Below, one piece after another: positions 6,290 to 6,389 of a stretch of DNA of 6,389 nucleotides. Numbering within the stretch: the stretch's first letter is position 1; each line of letters opens with the position of its first letter. The DNA lies in assembly GCA_028701945.1 (NCBI GenBank), contig JAQVPT010000212.1:1-6389 (forward strand), given 5' to 3'. The notes below the pieces were generated by a model that made no database searches, was not told the DNA's origin, and worked only from the letters and a program-made list of their open reading frames with translations. Made by a program: the position numbers and the translations under genes. The DNA is from Bacteroidales bacterium (GTDB taxonomy: Bacteria > Bacteroidota > Bacteroidia > Bacteroidales > ML635J-15).

Positions 6290-6294
6290 TCCTT
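6290..6294 (-). promoter_or_regulatory. Ribosome-binding site of the endonuclease gene
   Basis: AAGGA lies seven bases before the ATG at 6282 on the minus strand, an ideal Shine-Dalgarno spacing. It is the only convincing ribosome-binding site in the window. The other three genes have none, as is common in Bacteroidota. Confidence 0.6.
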
Positions 6295-6307
6295 ATGGTT
6301 TAATTTA

Positions 6308-6315
6308 CAAACTTA
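6308..6315 (-). promoter_or_regulatory. Candidate -7 element, endonuclease promoter P1
   Basis: TAAGTTTG on the minus strand matches the Bacteroidota -7 consensus TAnnTTTG exactly and would give a leader of about 20 bases before the ATG at 6282. No clear TTTG is found about 20 bases upstream, so only half of the promoter is supported. Confidence 0.4.
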
Positions 6316-6360
6316 ATCATTTTTCTGTCATTTAGAATGTTGTTGCTTTTTTGCATAGGA

Positions 6361-6368
6361 CAAAACTA
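6361..6368 (-). promoter_or_regulatory. Candidate -7 element, endonuclease promoter P2
   Basis: TAGTTTTG on the minus strand is a second exact match to TAnnTTTG and would give a leader of roughly 70 bases. The expected -33 position falls at or beyond the window edge, so it cannot be judged. An 8-mer with six fixed positions is expected by chance fairly often in AT-rich DNA, so this is tentative. Confidence 0.3.
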
Positions 6369-6389
6369 ATTTTTATCCCCTCTCTGATA

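Overview
The window looks like chromosomal DNA of a low-GC member of the Bacteroidota, probably from a draft or metagenome assembly. The coding regions are AT-rich. Three of the four genes have no Shine-Dalgarno sequence. Several gene starts are preceded by matches to the Bacteroidota -7 promoter element TAnnTTTG. The gaps between genes carry GCAAAG-type and GAGCGGAGTTGAAG-type repeats like those I remember from Bacteroidota genomes. The lineage call rests on these traits and on protein resemblance, not on a marker gene.

Layout. Positions 1-427 are non-coding repeat DNA: a 127-bp sequence occurs twice, perfectly, with a 300-bp period. Between the copies lie a GAAC-rich 32-bp tandem repeat and an inverted copy of the repeat's own left end. 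Positions 540-1622 (minus) encode a six-helix membrane protein resembling septation protein A (IspZ/YciB) fused to a Nudix hydrolase. A 105-bp divergent intergenic region separates it from 1728-3548 (plus). That gene encodes an exported or membrane-anchored protein with a Gly-rich linker, two successive Tim44-like domain plus zinc-ribbon modules and a C-terminal TerB-like domain. A convergent intergenic region (3549-3741) with a second class of dispersed repeat follows. The right third holds a type II restriction-modification pair on the minus strand: a PD-(D/E)XK endonuclease (5605-6282) upstream of an N6-adenine DNA methyltransferase (3742-5514, GTG start).

How the genes relate. Only the endonuclease and methyltransferase form a clear functional unit: same strand, 90 bp apart, endonuclease first. 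They should cut unmodified DNA and protect host DNA at one site of unknown sequence. The Nudix fusion and the Tim44/zinc-ribbon/TerB protein are divergent neighbours and both appear membrane-associated. That is suggestive but does not prove a shared pathway.

The points most worth a second look are the IspZ-Nudix fusion, the duplicated Tim44-zinc-ribbon architecture capped by TerB, a C-terminal QLTLF sequence in the methyltransferase that matches the sliding-clamp-binding motif, and the 127-bp repeat at the left edge. The repeat's length and position suggest an unresolved tandem array collapsed by a k=127 de Bruijn assembler.
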